64,000 nt of DNA from Pannonibacter sp. XCT-53 (GCF_009915765.1 NZ_JAABLQ010000001.1:2108001-2172000), one strand, 5' to 3'; positions 16,838-25,402 are shown, counted from the stretch's first letter. A program made the numbers and translations. Notes: generated by a model from the sequence alone, not told the origin.

Positions 16838-16911
16838 CGGTTTACGTCTAAGTTGAGACATCGGATCCTCGGATCCCTGTGTCGTGTTTCTGGCTGTGTT
16901 GACGCGTATCC

Positions 16912-18156
16912 ATGTCCCCAGTGCCGCCCTCCCGGGATCTTGACCGTCCCGCGCCCGATCCTGACCTCATCCGCAAGGATCGCCTGCTGCTGGCGGCAAC
17001 CGAGCTGTTCTGCGCGCGCGAACGTCACGACCGCGGCGAGCAGAAGGCCTTCGGGGAGCTGGCGCTGCAGCTGTATGATGCCACGTCCCTTGCCGACCGC
17101 CGCCGCGTTGCCTGCCTTCTGGCCCGCGCCAGCGGCGTTCCCTCTGCCGTACTGGCGCGCCTCGCCGATGATGCGGATGCCCTCGTTGCCTATCCGGTGC
17201 TGCTGCATGCGCCGCAGCTTGACCAGGACGTGCTCGCCCGGGTCGCCGGCCGGGGGCCGGAGAGCCTGCGGCGCGCGATCCTGCGCCGCGCCGACCTGGC
17301 AGCGCCCGCGCTTGCGATCCTGGCGGCCGAGGCCGAACCCGACACGCTCATCGCGCTTGCCGACCGCCGGCCGGACGAGCTCGACGACACTGTCCTCGAG
17401 GCGCTCTGCCGCCGGCCGGCGGTGATGGACCGGCTTGGCCCGCTGCTGGCGGAGCGCAATCTCCTGCCCAGTGACCTGCTTCTCGCGCGCTTCCCGACGC
17501 TGGACCCCGTCAACCGGCAGCGCGCGCTTGCTGCCGCCGGCCTGCGCGCCCTCGCCGACCGGGCCCGCCAGGGCCCGCCGCGGCTGCCCCGTCCGCTGCT
17601 CTCCACCGCGCTCCTGCAGAAACTGTCGGCCACCGCGCTGGCGTGCGGCCCCGAGGCCTTTGCCGGGGACCTGTCGCGGTTGCTCGACCTTGACGGCGAC
17701 TTCAGCCTGTCGATCGTGGCCGATGCCAGCGGGGAAAGCCTCGTGGTCGCGCTGAAGGCGCTTGGCATGCCGGCTGCGGACACCGCCTCGATCCTGGTCC
17801 GGCTCGCCGGCGCCAGCCTGTCACTGGAGGCGCTCAGGGCTGCGCTGCGCCTGCACGAGACGCTGGGCCTCGCCGCAGCGCAGCTCTTGGTGGCAACCTG
17901 GCGCCAGCATGCGCCGGCAGAGGGAACAGCGACGGCAACGGGGGCAGCGACAACACCGGTCCGGGCCGGGGCCGAGAGCCGCGCCGCCTCGCCCGTCGCC
18001 GGCCTGCGCGGCAGCGATGGCGGGATCACCCAGCCCCAATCCCAACCCCTGCCCCATTCACACCCCCAGTCCGTGCCCCAGTCCCAACCTGCTGCCGGGG
18101 CCCAGCCGCAGACGGCCTTGCCGGCGTCGCGCGGCGGCACCCGTCAGGCGTCCTGA
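16912..18156 (+). CDS. DUF2336 family protein
   Basis: A 414-residue cytoplasmic protein. Residues 15-340 are a run of alpha-helical, HEAT-like repeats typical of DUF2336, an alphaproteobacterial family without an established function: QLYDATSLADRRRVACLLA, SGVPSAVLARLADDADALVA, EPDTLIALADRRPDELDDTV. The last 75 residues are low-complexity, rich in Ala, Thr, Gln, Pro, Ser and His (PQSQPLPHSHPQSVPQSQPA), coded by repeated CCCCAGTCC-type DNA, and are probably disordered. The upstream region carries a CtrA-like box. It stands alone. Confidence 0.85.
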   Translation: MSPVPPSRDLDRPAPDPDLIRKDRLLLAATELFCARERHDRGEQKAFGELALQLYDATSLADRRRVACLLARASGVPSAVLARLADDADALVAYPVLLHAPQLDQDVLARVAGRGPESLRRAILRRADLAAPALAILAAEAEPDTLIALADRRPDELDDTVLEALCRRPAVMDRLGPLLAERNLLPSDLLLARFPTLDPVNRQRALAAAGLRALADRARQGPPRLPRPLLSTALLQKLSATALACGPEAFAGDLSRLLDLDGDFSLSIVADASGESLVVALKALGMPAADTASILVRLAGASLSLEALRAALRLHETLGLAAAQLLVATWRQHAPAEGTATATGAATTPVRAGAESRAASPVAGLRGSDGGITQPQSQPLPHSHPQSVPQSQPAAGAQPQTALPASRGGTRQAS

Positions 18157-18308
18157 TCCGCTGTCCGCCGGAAAAGGGCGGGGCGGAAAAAGGCGGGGCA
18201 GCAGACAGGGGAGGCCGCAGGCGCGTGCCCGGGCTGGTCAGGGTCTGACAATTCAGCTCAGGTGGGGACAGTTCGGGGCTGTCCCTGGCGTGCCCCTCCG
18301 GCCACCCG

Positions 18309-18653
18309 TCAGGAGGCCGGGATCAGCGGCACCGCATCCGTGCCGCCCTTGTGCTCAATCTCGACCACCCAGAAATCCGGGTCCATCCGTTTCTCCCGGT
18401 CCAGCCGGGCCGTGGCGTCGGCGCGCGCGCCGGCGCGGATGAGCGGCTCGAACAGCCGGTCCTCCGGCGTTGTCTCGAAGATGGCTTGCGGCGCCGGACC
18501 GAACAGGTCGACCGTTCCGTCCAGCCGGTCGACCAGCACGAAGATCGCCCCTGCTTCCTCCGCGCCCTTGCGCGTCACCGCGGCAAAGCCGCCCGCCCCC
18601 ATCACGCGGCGGATCAGGGCACTGACATAGAATCGGCTGGTCAATCTCGGCAA
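18309..18653 (-). CDS. DUF1491 family protein
   Basis: A 114-residue protein of normal DUF1491 length: TSRFYVSALIRRVMGAGGFA, VTRKGAEEAGAIFVLVDR, EDRLFEPL and a C-terminal MDPDFWVVEIE. No signal peptide or membrane segment; function unknown. The start is a TTG at 18653 with GAGGAG about seven bases upstream. It is the last gene of an operon with the peptidoglycan-binding protein and the DivJ-like kinase, 129 bases after the former. The same gene order is common in Rhizobiales as far as I recall. Confidence 0.85.
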   Translation of the reverse strand: MPRLTSRFYVSALIRRVMGAGGFAAVTRKGAEEAGAIFVLVDRLDGTVDLFGPAPQAIFETTPEDRLFEPLIRAGARADATARLDREKRMDPDFWVVEIEHKGGTDAVPLIPAS

Positions 18654-18782
18654 GGACAGGCTCCTCGGTCCGGCCCGCGCCCCGGATCCGTGGACCGGGA
18701 CCGGACAGACCGGTGTTGGCAGGGGATCCCGGCGCCCCCCTGCGGCGGCACCTGGCGCTCCGGCTCAGGGCTTGCGCCCCGA

Positions 18783-19658
18783 TCAGCCCTCGAAGGGAAT
18801 CCCGGTGAAGTCTTCCAGCGCCTGGATCAGGGCGGGCGACACCTGCCCGGTGATCGCCATGCCCCGGTCCAGCTCGAAGCGCTGAATCGCGTTGGCCGTG
18901 TTCTTGCTCATGACGCCATCGGCGCGCAAGGGGCCATAGCCAAGTTCCGACAGGAGAGCCTGGATGCGCGCGAGGCGGCGCCCGTCCATGTCGAGCGAGC
19001 CGGTCACGTCATCGAGGTTGCGCGGCGGCACCGGCGCTGCTTCGGCCACCGCCTGCGGGGCCGGGGTGAAGGTCGGCGCGGCCGGCAGTACGGTCTGGCT
19101 CGGTGCATTGCGCGCCGGGTGGGCAAAGGGCGACGGGCGCGGCACCGGCACATGGGCCCCGAGGGCCGCCGAGGGGTCGCCGGCCAGCGCGGCCTGATCG
19201 ATCGCCTGCGAGGCCGCGGCCATGTTCCCGGTCTCCATCAGCAGCTTGGCGAGCAGCGCGCTGGTCGGCTGGCCGGTCTCCGGCAGGCCGGTCAGGATCT
19301 CGTAGCGGCGGATCGAGCGTTCGGTCGCCGGTCCGACCAGGCCGTCGAGCAGCCCTTCATAAAGACCGAGGCGACGCAGCTCGGTCTGGATGTCGAGGAT
19401 CAGCGTCGAGACCGGCTGGGCCTCCACGGTGCGCGCATCCGTGGTCGGCAGGTCGGCCGTGCGCTCGCGCGAGACCATCAGCGGGGCGGGATGGCGCTGC
19501 GGCTGCAGGCTGACGGCATTGGCGATGATGAGGCAGCCGGTCAGGGCCATGACGACGGCTCCGCCTGCCGCGAGCGGATTGTCGAGAGCAGCCCCGCTCG
19601 CCCGGGCGATGAGGCCGTCTCGTTCCGGCAGGTCGAAGTCGTCTTTGCGGCGGGCCAT
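18783..19658 (-). CDS. membrane-anchored peptidoglycan-binding protein
   Basis: A 291-residue protein. Seen: a basic N-terminus, one membrane helix (about residues 29-49, AGGAVVMALTGCLIIANAV), then two PG_binding_1 modules, the first near residues 85-140 (IQTELRRLGLYEGLLDGLVG) and the second near 230-285 (IQALLSELGYGPLRADGVMS), separated by a Pro/Ala-rich linker. It would sit in the inner membrane and contact the cell wall. GGAG six bases before the ATG. It starts only 12 bases after the kinase stop, so the two are co-transcribed; it may tether the kinase or sense the wall (inference). Confidence 0.9.
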   Translation of the reverse strand: MARRKDDFDLPERDGLIARASGAALDNPLAAGGAVVMALTGCLIIANAVSLQPQRHPAPLMVSRERTADLPTTDARTVEAQPVSTLILDIQTELRRLGLYEGLLDGLVGPATERSIRRYEILTGLPETGQPTSALLAKLLMETGNMAAASQAIDQAALAGDPSAALGAHVPVPRPSPFAHPARNAPSQTVLPAAPTFTPAPQAVAEAAPVPPRNLDDVTGSLDMDGRRLARIQALLSELGYGPLRADGVMSKNTANAIQRFELDRGMAITGQVSPALIQALEDFTGIPFEG

Positions 19659-19670
19659 GCGCGCTCCGTC

Positions 19671-21452
19671 TCAGGCGACCGTCTTCAGGCCGCTTGCGGC
19701 CCGCTCGGGTTCGGTGGGACGGCTCGCTGCCAGGGGCAGCGTCACGCTGACTTCGGTACCCATCCCCTTGCGGCTGTCGATCCGCAGGCTGCCGCCGTGC
19801 AGTTCGGTGAGGGCCTTGACCACCGACAGGCCGAGGCCGGTTCCGGTGGTGCCGGACGGAGCGGCCCGGAAATAGGGTTCGCCGATGCGCGCCAGCGTGT
19901 CCGCGTCCATGCCGACACCGGCGTCGCGCACCGACAGCTCCACCGCCTCGCCGGTGAGGCGGGCCGCCAGCACCACCTCGCCGCCGTCGACGCTGAACTT
20001 GATGGCGTTGGACAGGAGGTTCAGCACGATCTGGCGGCAGGCGCGGCGGTCGGCCGGGAAGGCGCTCAGCCCGGAACAGATCTCGGTGCGGATCGTGACG
20101 CGGCGCTGTGCCGCCTCGGCGGCCAGCATGTGGCGGCAGCTTTCCAGGCAGGCGGTCAGGTCGAAGGGCGCGATGGTCAGGTCGTAATGCCCCGTCTCGA
20201 TCCGCGACACGTCGAGCAGCCCCTCCACCACTTCCAGCAGATGCGTGCCGGATTCGTGGATCAGCTCGACATACTCGCGCTTGCGCCGCTCGTCGGCGAG
20301 CATCGCCGGGCTGGCGCGCAGCAGGTCGGAGAAGCCGATGATGGCGTTCAGCGGTGTGCGCAGCTCGTGGCTCACGGTGGCCAGCATCCGCGACTTCGCC
20401 GCGCTTTCTGCCTCGGCGGCACTGCGGGCAAGAGCGATGCGCTCGTCCTCGAGCTTGCGCTGCGAGGCATCGCGCAGCACGGCGACGACCTGCCCGTCCG
20501 GCAGGCGACGGCAGGAGAGATCGAGCCAGCGATAGTCCGCAACGCCGGCCTGTCCGGGCTGGGCGGTGCCGGTGCGCAGGCGGATGTCAAGGCGCGCGGG
20601 GTCCAGCCCGCGCTGCGCATCCGAGACGGTCTTGAGATAGGCGGGCCGGTCCGCGACATGCAGCCGCTGGAACAGGCCCTGACGTTGCAGCGCGCGGGCC
20701 GGCACGCCGACCACCGTCTCGCTCGGGCCGGTCAGGCTCGTCACGTCGCCGCCCTCGCCCAGCCGCAGCACGAGATCGCCCAGCGTGTCGCAGACGAGGC
20801 GCAGGTCATGTTCCCGGTCCGCCAGCAGCGTGTCGCCGCGCCGCTGGTCCCAGGCGAATCGCAAGGCCAGAAGGGCGGCATAGGCCAGACCGCCGGCCGT
20901 GGAGATGGCCAGCGCCGCCTCCGGGCTGACGGCCATCACAGACAGCGGCGAGGCCCCGCTGATCGGCGCCATCGAGGCCAGCAGCGCGGCTTCCAGCACG
21001 CAGAGCGTCGTGACCCAGAGCACCGCGCGCCGGTCGCCCGACAGCGCGGCTTCGAGCGGCGGCAGCAGCAGCCAGAGCAGCGCAAAGGACGCCACCCCGC
21101 CGGTGAGCGCACAGATCGCGCCGATGAACAGGGCAAACAGCGCCGCCGAGGCAGCCTGGGCGAGCCCGAGATACCCGGTGCGCGACAGGAACAGGGCCAG
21201 CGGCCACTGGGCGAGACCCCAGGCGAGGGCGAGTGTCAGCGGCAGGGATGCGGGTCCGGCGAGGGCCAGATGCAGCGGCAGGAGAATCAGGGCGGCGGAT
21301 CCGGCGATGAGGCTCGCCGTGATGAAGGCGGCGTGCCGCGGGGCGCGCAGGGGATCGGCCATCGCAGACGGATGCACGAGCCCCTCGATGAAGCGGCAGA
21401 TCGTTTGGCCAAACACCGTCAGAACTTTGGACACGCTACGCAACACACTCAC
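19671..21452 (-). CDS. membrane sensor histidine kinase, DivJ-like
   Basis: A 593-residue kinase. The N-terminal half holds six or more hydrophobic helices (about residues 40-220), then a PAS-like region (about 230-345), a HisKA dimerisation domain with His362 in ATVSHELRTPLNAIIGFSDL, and a HATPase domain with NLLSNAIKF, DAGVGM and GTGLGLSVVKAL. Domain order and the multi-helix sensor resemble DivJ, the kinase of DivK in alphaproteobacterial cell-cycle control; the identity is tentative because PleC and other kinases share the HisKA motif. The GTG at 21452 has a weak ribosome site, and an ATG at 21362 is possible. No response regulator is adjacent, in line with a DivJ-type orphan kinase. Confidence 0.85.
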   Translation of the reverse strand: MSVLRSVSKVLTVFGQTICRFIEGLVHPSAMADPLRAPRHAAFITASLIAGSAALILLPLHLALAGPASLPLTLALAWGLAQWPLALFLSRTGYLGLAQAASAALFALFIGAICALTGGVASFALLWLLLPPLEAALSGDRRAVLWVTTLCVLEAALLASMAPISGASPLSVMAVSPEAALAISTAGGLAYAALLALRFAWDQRRGDTLLADREHDLRLVCDTLGDLVLRLGEGGDVTSLTGPSETVVGVPARALQRQGLFQRLHVADRPAYLKTVSDAQRGLDPARLDIRLRTGTAQPGQAGVADYRWLDLSCRRLPDGQVVAVLRDASQRKLEDERIALARSAAEAESAAKSRMLATVSHELRTPLNAIIGFSDLLRASPAMLADERRKREYVELIHESGTHLLEVVEGLLDVSRIETGHYDLTIAPFDLTACLESCRHMLAAEAAQRRVTIRTEICSGLSAFPADRRACRQIVLNLLSNAIKFSVDGGEVVLAARLTGEAVELSVRDAGVGMDADTLARIGEPYFRAAPSGTTGTGLGLSVVKALTELHGGSLRIDSRKGMGTEVSVTLPLAASRPTEPERAASGLKTVA

Positions 21453-21777
21453 TCTGACCGGTCAGGGACCGGCCGTCTCCAGATTCTGTTCAAGGATCAG
21501 TTTTGCGCAGACCGCTTAAGGAACGCTGAAAGCGGACGGGGGTGCGGATTTGGTTGCAAGTCGGATTTCTTCGTCCTTGCAGATACTTGGACAGAGATCG
21601 GCACAATTTGAATCGAAATTTCTGCGCATTTTCCTCAAGTCTGGGGCGAATTTGACGAAAAACGACGCCTCCGGCTCAACCGGGCTTTCGCACGTCCCTG
21701 CTAGGGTGGCGTCATAAGAAAACCGCTGGCCCCTGGCACGGAGAGACAGCGGAACCGAAACTGAACAGGGTAGCGTC
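21453..21777. other. divergent intergenic region between kinase and DUF5330 genes
   Basis: This 325-base region is somewhat AT-richer from 21530 to 21660. The only promoter-like element is an isolated TTGACG at 21652. No ORF with coding character, repeat or clear palindrome is visible. Confidence 0.5.
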
Positions 21778-22401
21778 ATGTTTTTTCTGATCAGGACAGC
21801 CTTCTGGCTCACCCTGGTCCTGCTGCTGATCCCGCTCGGCACGGACCAGAAGGAGGGCAACGGGATCAACGTCGATCCACTGGCGGCGCTGATGGCAGCG
21901 CAGGCGACGGTCTCCGATCTTTCCGGCTTCTGCGACCGCAATCCGCAGGCCTGCGAGACGGGTGGCCAGGCGCTGACGGCCATTGGAACCCAGGCCCGCG
22001 ACGGGGCCCGCATCGTCTACGAATTCCTCGACAAGTCCGTGGCAGACGGGTCCACGTCTCAGGATCCTGCCGCCGCGCCGGGCTCTGCCCTGCCCGGCCA
22101 AATCCAGCACGGCCCAGGCCAGCCCGGCACCGGTCAGGCCGCCGCCGGCCTTGGCAGCAGCGCCCTTCCCGGACCGGCCTTCACCGGCTCCGTCCCGCGT
22201 CCCGGCACCGTGACGGGTCCCGTCACCGGGAGCCTTACCGGCACGCTGACCGCCGCCGATGCGGCCCCGGCCTGGCATCTGCCGGCGCCCGAAACCCTTC
22301 CCGGTGCGGCTCCTGCCGCGCCGTCCGCAGCTTCCTCCGGTCCGGAGGCCTTCTTTGGGCCGGTGCCACGGCCCAATCCCCGGTCAGGCAATCGCGTCTG
22401 A
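21778..22401 (+). CDS. DUF5330 family protein
   Basis: A 207-residue protein. An N-terminal signal anchor (FFLIRTAFWLTLVLLLIPLG, residues 2-21) is followed by the DUF5330 core: VDPLAALMAAQATVSDLSGF, CDRNPQACETGGQALTAIG and ARDGARIVYEFLDKS (residues about 30-95), including the conserved C-x-R-NP-x-x-C unit. The remaining 110 residues are a Pro/Gly/Ala/Thr-rich disordered tail (TGPVTGSLTGTLT), longer than the core seems to need. Probably periplasmic; function unknown. AGGG lies before the ATG, and a strong terminator follows at 22528. Confidence 0.85.
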   Translation: MFFLIRTAFWLTLVLLLIPLGTDQKEGNGINVDPLAALMAAQATVSDLSGFCDRNPQACETGGQALTAIGTQARDGARIVYEFLDKSVADGSTSQDPAAAPGSALPGQIQHGPGQPGTGQAAAGLGSSALPGPAFTGSVPRPGTVTGPVTGSLTGTLTAADAAPAWHLPAPETLPGAAPAAPSAASSGPEAFFGPVPRPNPRSGNRV

Positions 22402-22527
22402 CCACACCGTCCGCGCCCGATGGCGCCTTGTGTCTCGTGCGCGGTGGTTTGCGCCCCGCATGACCGGTCCGCTCACCTCCCGGTGAACGGTCCGGGTGAC
22501 GGACAACACTGAGCGGAGATTACCGCG

Positions 22528-22575
22528 ACGCCGCAGGCGGGCAGCTGCCCTTTCCGCTTGCGGCGTTTCTTTTTT
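22528..22575 (+). terminator. Rho-independent terminator after DUF5330 gene
   Basis: A 13-bp stem with one mismatch (22528-22540 with 22554-22566), a 13-base loop, then TTCTTTTTT. It is the clearest canonical terminator of the window and separates the DUF5330 gene from sufE. Confidence 0.85.
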
Positions 22576-22673
22576 CCGCTGATCGCCAGCAACAACCGCG
22601 CGCCGCCTTTTCCTTGCGTTGCCGGGCGATGCGGCTATATCTGCGCCCAGCGACAGCCTGTGCGGACGAGTTC

Positions 22674-23102
22674 ATGACCACCACTCTCAGCGACATTCTT
22701 GACGGTTTCGAGTTCCTCGACGACTGGGAGGATCGCTACAAGTATGTCATCGACCTTGGCCGCGAGTTGCCCCCCTTCCCGGAGGAGCTGCGCACGGAGG
22801 CCAACAAGGTGCGCGGCTGCGTGTCCCAGGTCTGGCTCGTCACCGAGGTGACGAGGGACGCCGCCGGCGAGCCGGTGCTCACCTATCGCGGCGACAGTGA
22901 TGCGCTCATCGTGCAGGGGCTGGTGGCGATCGTGCTGGCGGTCTTTTCCGGTCACAGCGCCCGCGAGATCCTGGCCACCGATGTGGACGGCCTGTTTGCC
23001 CGTATCGGGCTCAAGGACCATCTCACCCCGCAGCGTTCCAACGGCCTCAAGTCGATGGTCGAGCGCATCAAGTCGGACGCCCGCGCCGCGCTGGCGGCCT
23101 GA
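22674..23102 (+). CDS. sufE: SufE family sulfur-acceptor protein
   Basis: A 142-residue protein of standard SufE length. SufE accepts persulfide sulfur from the cysteine desulfurase SufS and passes it to the SufBCD scaffold for Fe-S cluster assembly. Seen: RYKYVIDLGRELPPFPEELR, the active-site Cys49 in VRGCVSQVWL, and SGHSAREILATDVDGLFARI. The ATG at 22674 begins the conserved region; the frame stays open from 22614 but the extension has no family support. No suf cluster is nearby, as is usual for stand-alone sufE in Rhizobiales. Its 3' end overlaps the converging DUF6456 gene by 35 bases. Confidence 0.92.
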   Translation: MTTTLSDILDGFEFLDDWEDRYKYVIDLGRELPPFPEELRTEANKVRGCVSQVWLVTEVTRDAAGEPVLTYRGDSDALIVQGLVAIVLAVFSGHSAREILATDVDGLFARIGLKDHLTPQRSNGLKSMVERIKSDARAALAA

Positions 23103-23877
23103 TCCCGGCCAGCCCCAGCCCGTAGTGGCGGGCAAGCGTCGTCAGGGCCAGTCCCAGCACCACCTTGGCGGACCGGGGCGGCCAGCCCCGTTCACGCTCG
23201 ACCGTCGACAGCCCCTTGAGATGGCAGCAGACGTCCACCAGCACCGGTGCGAGGCCCGGTCCGACGGCCGCCAGCGCGCTTTCGGTGCGCCGTCGCGCGG
23301 CAAGGCCCTGGTCTCCGGCCTCGACCGCCGGATGTCCCGCGCCTGCGCCGCCGTCCACGCGTTCGGTGCGCCAGCCGCCGGCCAGATGCGGCATCAGCCG
23401 CGCCCGCGTGAAATCAAGCCGCAGCCGTTCGCCGGCCTCGACCTGATCCCGGTCCAGCAGCGGCCGGCCCTCGCTGTCCCGACGCTGGGCCAGCCAGGCG
23501 AGCGGACTTTCCGACAGGTTGACCGCAGTCCGCACGGCGCCGGCCGCGCTCCCCGACGCAGGTCCTGGGTCTTTCCCGCAATCTCGTCCATCATCTGGCC
23601 CCGACGTCGGACCGGAGCCTGGCGGGTGCCGGTCCTGGTGCTGGGCGCGGAACGGGTCATCGGCCCCGCTCATGAGGCGGCGCAGATGCAGGCGGCCGGC
23701 CGTGCTCAGGGTCAGCCCCTCGGCCTGCCGCGCCGCCAGTCCCTCGGCCAGGAGATGCCGGATGAGGTCCCCTGCGGCGGCGGCATCGCCCAGCCGCGCC
23801 GTCACGGCCTCCGGCGCGAGCGGACCCGCGGCCAGCCATTTCAGCGTGCGGCGCAGCTGCGGCAGCGGCGGGGTCAT
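23068..23877 (-). CDS. DUF6456 domain protein
   Basis: A 269-residue protein. Residues 1-70 look like a winged-helix unit (LRRTLKWLAAGPLAPEAVTA, LIRHLLAEGLAARQAEGLTL); a Gly/Pro/Asp-rich linker (about 72-112) leads to the DUF6456 domain: NLSESPLAWLAQRRDSEGRP, AGERLRLDFTRARLMPHLAG, VLVDVCCHLKGLSTVERERG and a C-terminal ALTTLARHYGLG. In Rhizobiales this gene commonly follows the DnaA-C-type HTH gene; here they overlap by four bases. A DNA-binding regulatory role is likely but unproven. The 3' end overlaps sufE. Confidence 0.85.
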   Translation of the reverse strand: MTPPLPQLRRTLKWLAAGPLAPEAVTARLGDAAAAGDLIRHLLAEGLAARQAEGLTLSTAGRLHLRRLMSGADDPFRAQHQDRHPPGSGPTSGPDDGRDCGKDPGPASGSAAGAVRTAVNLSESPLAWLAQRRDSEGRPLLDRDQVEAGERLRLDFTRARLMPHLAGGWRTERVDGGAGAGHPAVEAGDQGLAARRRTESALAAVGPGLAPVLVDVCCHLKGLSTVERERGWPPRSAKVVLGLALTTLARHYGLGLAGIRPPARRGRPT

Positions 23878-24314
23878 CGCTGGCCTCCCCGCACCGGCGG
23901 CACCGCGCAGGGCCGGTCCAGCTGGGCAAGCCCGGCCATGGCCACCGGCGAGAGCTGCATCTCGAGCTGATCGATGAAGCGGTCGAACACCGGATCGTCG
24001 CGCAGGTCCTCGAACTTGCGGCAGGCATGGCGCACCGTCTTGCGGTCACGGCGGTAGATCTGCCCCACCTGGCCGATCGACAGGCCGAAGAGCACATGGG
24101 CCAGATACATCATCGCCTGACGCGCATCCGCCGCCGGCTTCGGGCCACGCGAGGGCTGGTAGAGCTCGTGCGGATCGACGCCGAAGCTGCGGGTGACCAG
24201 CAGCTCCGCCTGCCGCACCCGGTCGAGCGGTCCCGGATTTCCGGTCAAGATGTCCTGTCGGCGCCGCTTCCGACATGGCATGCGGCGGATATCCCCCACT
24301 TTGGCGACCTGCAT
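23874..24314 (-). CDS. HTH protein with DnaA C-terminal-like domain
   Basis: A 146-residue protein. Residues 30-115 resemble the DnaA domain IV DNA-binding fold: LLVTRSFGVDPHELYQPSRG, then RQAMMYLAHVLFGLSIGQVG and QIYRRDRKTVRHACRKFED, which parallels the DnaA signature. The ATPase domains of DnaA are absent, so it is a DNA-binding relative and not an initiator. The ATG at 24314 has GGGAGG about eight bases upstream. Codons 5-9 form one arm of a 12-bp inverted repeat whose other arm lies in the upstream region, suggesting autoregulation. Co-translated with the DUF6456 gene. Confidence 0.85.
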   Translation of the reverse strand: MQVAKVGDIRRMPCRKRRRQDILTGNPGPLDRVRQAELLVTRSFGVDPHELYQPSRGPKPAADARQAMMYLAHVLFGLSIGQVGQIYRRDRKTVRHACRKFEDLRDDPVFDRFIDQLEMQLSPVAMAGLAQLDRPCAVPPVRGGQR

Positions 24315-24393
24315 CAGAATGCCTCCCGATGATAAGAAACGACTAGGCTTCTTTTCCTACATTGTAAGGCAACAATCAAAGGTGGGGGATATC
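24288..24393. promoter_or_regulatory. perfect 12-bp inverted repeat spanning the start of the DnaA-C HTH gene
   Basis: GATATCCCCCAC at 24288-24299 and GTGGGGGATATC at 24382-24393, 82 bases apart; with one slipped base the match extends by TTTG. One arm is in codons of the HTH gene, the other 68 bases upstream of its start in AT-rich DNA. Two identical sites in opposite orientation suggest binding by a dimer or DNA looping, plausibly autoregulation. Confidence 0.6.
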
Positions 24394-24553
24394 TTTCCTA
24401 TTAAACTCCAGATTGCAGCGCGCTTGCAGGAAAACTTATCCCCCTGCGGGCGCGGGACCGCACACTGTGCCGTCAAGGGCCAGCCGACCGACCGGCAAGC
24501 AAGAGCCGCGCCATGGCTGGCCCTGCCTGTCTCACACCTGGAGACCTCGTCGC

Positions 24554-24895
24554 ATGCGAGACGCCCCCTCCCCCGGCTGCGGCAGACGGTCGCCGCCGGC
24601 CCTTGACCGGAACCGGCTGCTGCGCCTGCTCGCCCGGTCGGATCTCCTGCCGGCGGACTGGACGGATGACCGTCCGCTGCCACGGGCCGCGGTGCGCCGT
24701 CTCATCCTGATGCTGCGGGGGGAAAGGCGCCGGCTGGCGGCCGGTCACTGGAGCGCCAGCCTGGCGCGGGCGCTGGCGCTGGAGACGGCGCTCGCCTGCG
24801 GCTGGCCCCGGCGTGCGCCGCCGGCGCGGGCCTCGCGCAGGAAACCGGGGCCGGACAAACGGAAAGGCCGTTCCGGTTGCCCGGAACGGCCCTGA
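24554..24895 (+). CDS. possible small basic hypothetical protein
   Basis: A 113-residue Arg- and Leu-rich ORF with no recognised family: RNRLLRLLARSDLLPADWTD and LILMLRGERRRLAAGHWSAS suggest amphipathic helices. Codons in 24600-24790 have strong G/C in third positions, as expected of coding DNA here, and GGAG lies ten bases before the ATG. Against it, the last ten codons overlap a hairpin that is well placed as the mucR terminator on the other strand. It could be real, or open by chance in GC-rich sequence. Confidence 0.4.
   Translation: MRDAPSPGCGRRSPPALDRNRLLRLLARSDLLPADWTDDRPLPRAAVRRLILMLRGERRRLAAGHWSASLARALALETALACGWPRRAPPARASRRKPGPDKRKGRSGCPERP
24866..24891 (-). terminator. likely mucR terminator
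   Basis: An 11-bp perfect stem (GGCCGTTCCGG, loop TTGC, reverse complement) followed on the minus strand by TTTCC, 95 bases past the mucR stop. Confidence 0.6.
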
Positions 24896-24985
24896 CCTTG
24901 TGCTGGGCATCTTGCCCTCTTGCGACCACCGCCGGTCCGGGCGCGCCCGGGGCGCAGGCCCTCGACCGGGAGGCGCCCGGCCGTC

Positions 24986-25402
24986 TTACTTGGAGCGCTT
25001 GCGCTGCTGGCCGAGACCCATCTTCTTGGCCAGTTCCGAACGGGCGGCCGCGTAGTTCGGCGCCACCATCGGATAGTCCGCCGGCAGGTCCCACTTCTCG
25101 CGGTACTCTTCCGGGGTCATGTCGTAGTGGGTGCGCAGGTGACGCTTCAGCGACTTGAACTTCTTGCCGTCTTCCAGGCAGATGATGTAGTCCGGCATCA
25201 CCGACTTCTTCACCGGGACGGCCGGCTTCAGCGGCTCCGGCTCCGGCTCCGCCTGGGTGCCGGACGTGCGCTGCAGCGCGTTATAGATGTCGTTGATCAA
25301 ACCCGGCAGTTCCGTAGCAGCCACCGTGTTGTTGCTCACGTAAGCAGAAACGATCTCTGCGGTCAGGTCGATCAGGTTGGCGTCTACCGGATTGTCAGTC
25401 AT
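24986..25402 (-). CDS. mucR: MucR/Ros family zinc-finger transcriptional regulator
   Basis: A 138-residue regulator of standard MucR length. Seen: the N-terminal oligomerisation region ([20 protein letters not shown]), a Pro/Glu linker, and the Ros-type zinc finger with Cys75, Asp78, His88 and His92 ([20 protein letters not shown]) followed by [17 protein letters not shown]. MucR proteins bind AT-rich targets and silence surface polysaccharide, motility and cell-cycle genes in Rhizobiales, usually including their own promoter. The 5' side is an AT-rich, 600-base non-coding region that would fit autoregulation. A hairpin terminator follows at 24866. Confidence 0.95.
   Translation of the reverse strand: MTDNPVDANLIDLTAEIVSAYVSNNTVAATELPGLINDIYNALQRTSGTQAEPEPEPLKPAVPVKKSVMPDYIICLEDGKKFKSLKRHLRTHYDMTPEEYREKWDLPADYPMVAPNYAAARSELAKKMGLGQQRKRSK

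Noticed and set aside
18351-21611. 1086-codon open frame on the plus strand
   Set aside because: It is antisense to the DUF1491, peptidoglycan-binding and kinase genes, has no recognisable domain and is Arg/Gly/His-rich, as expected of a GC-rich shadow frame.
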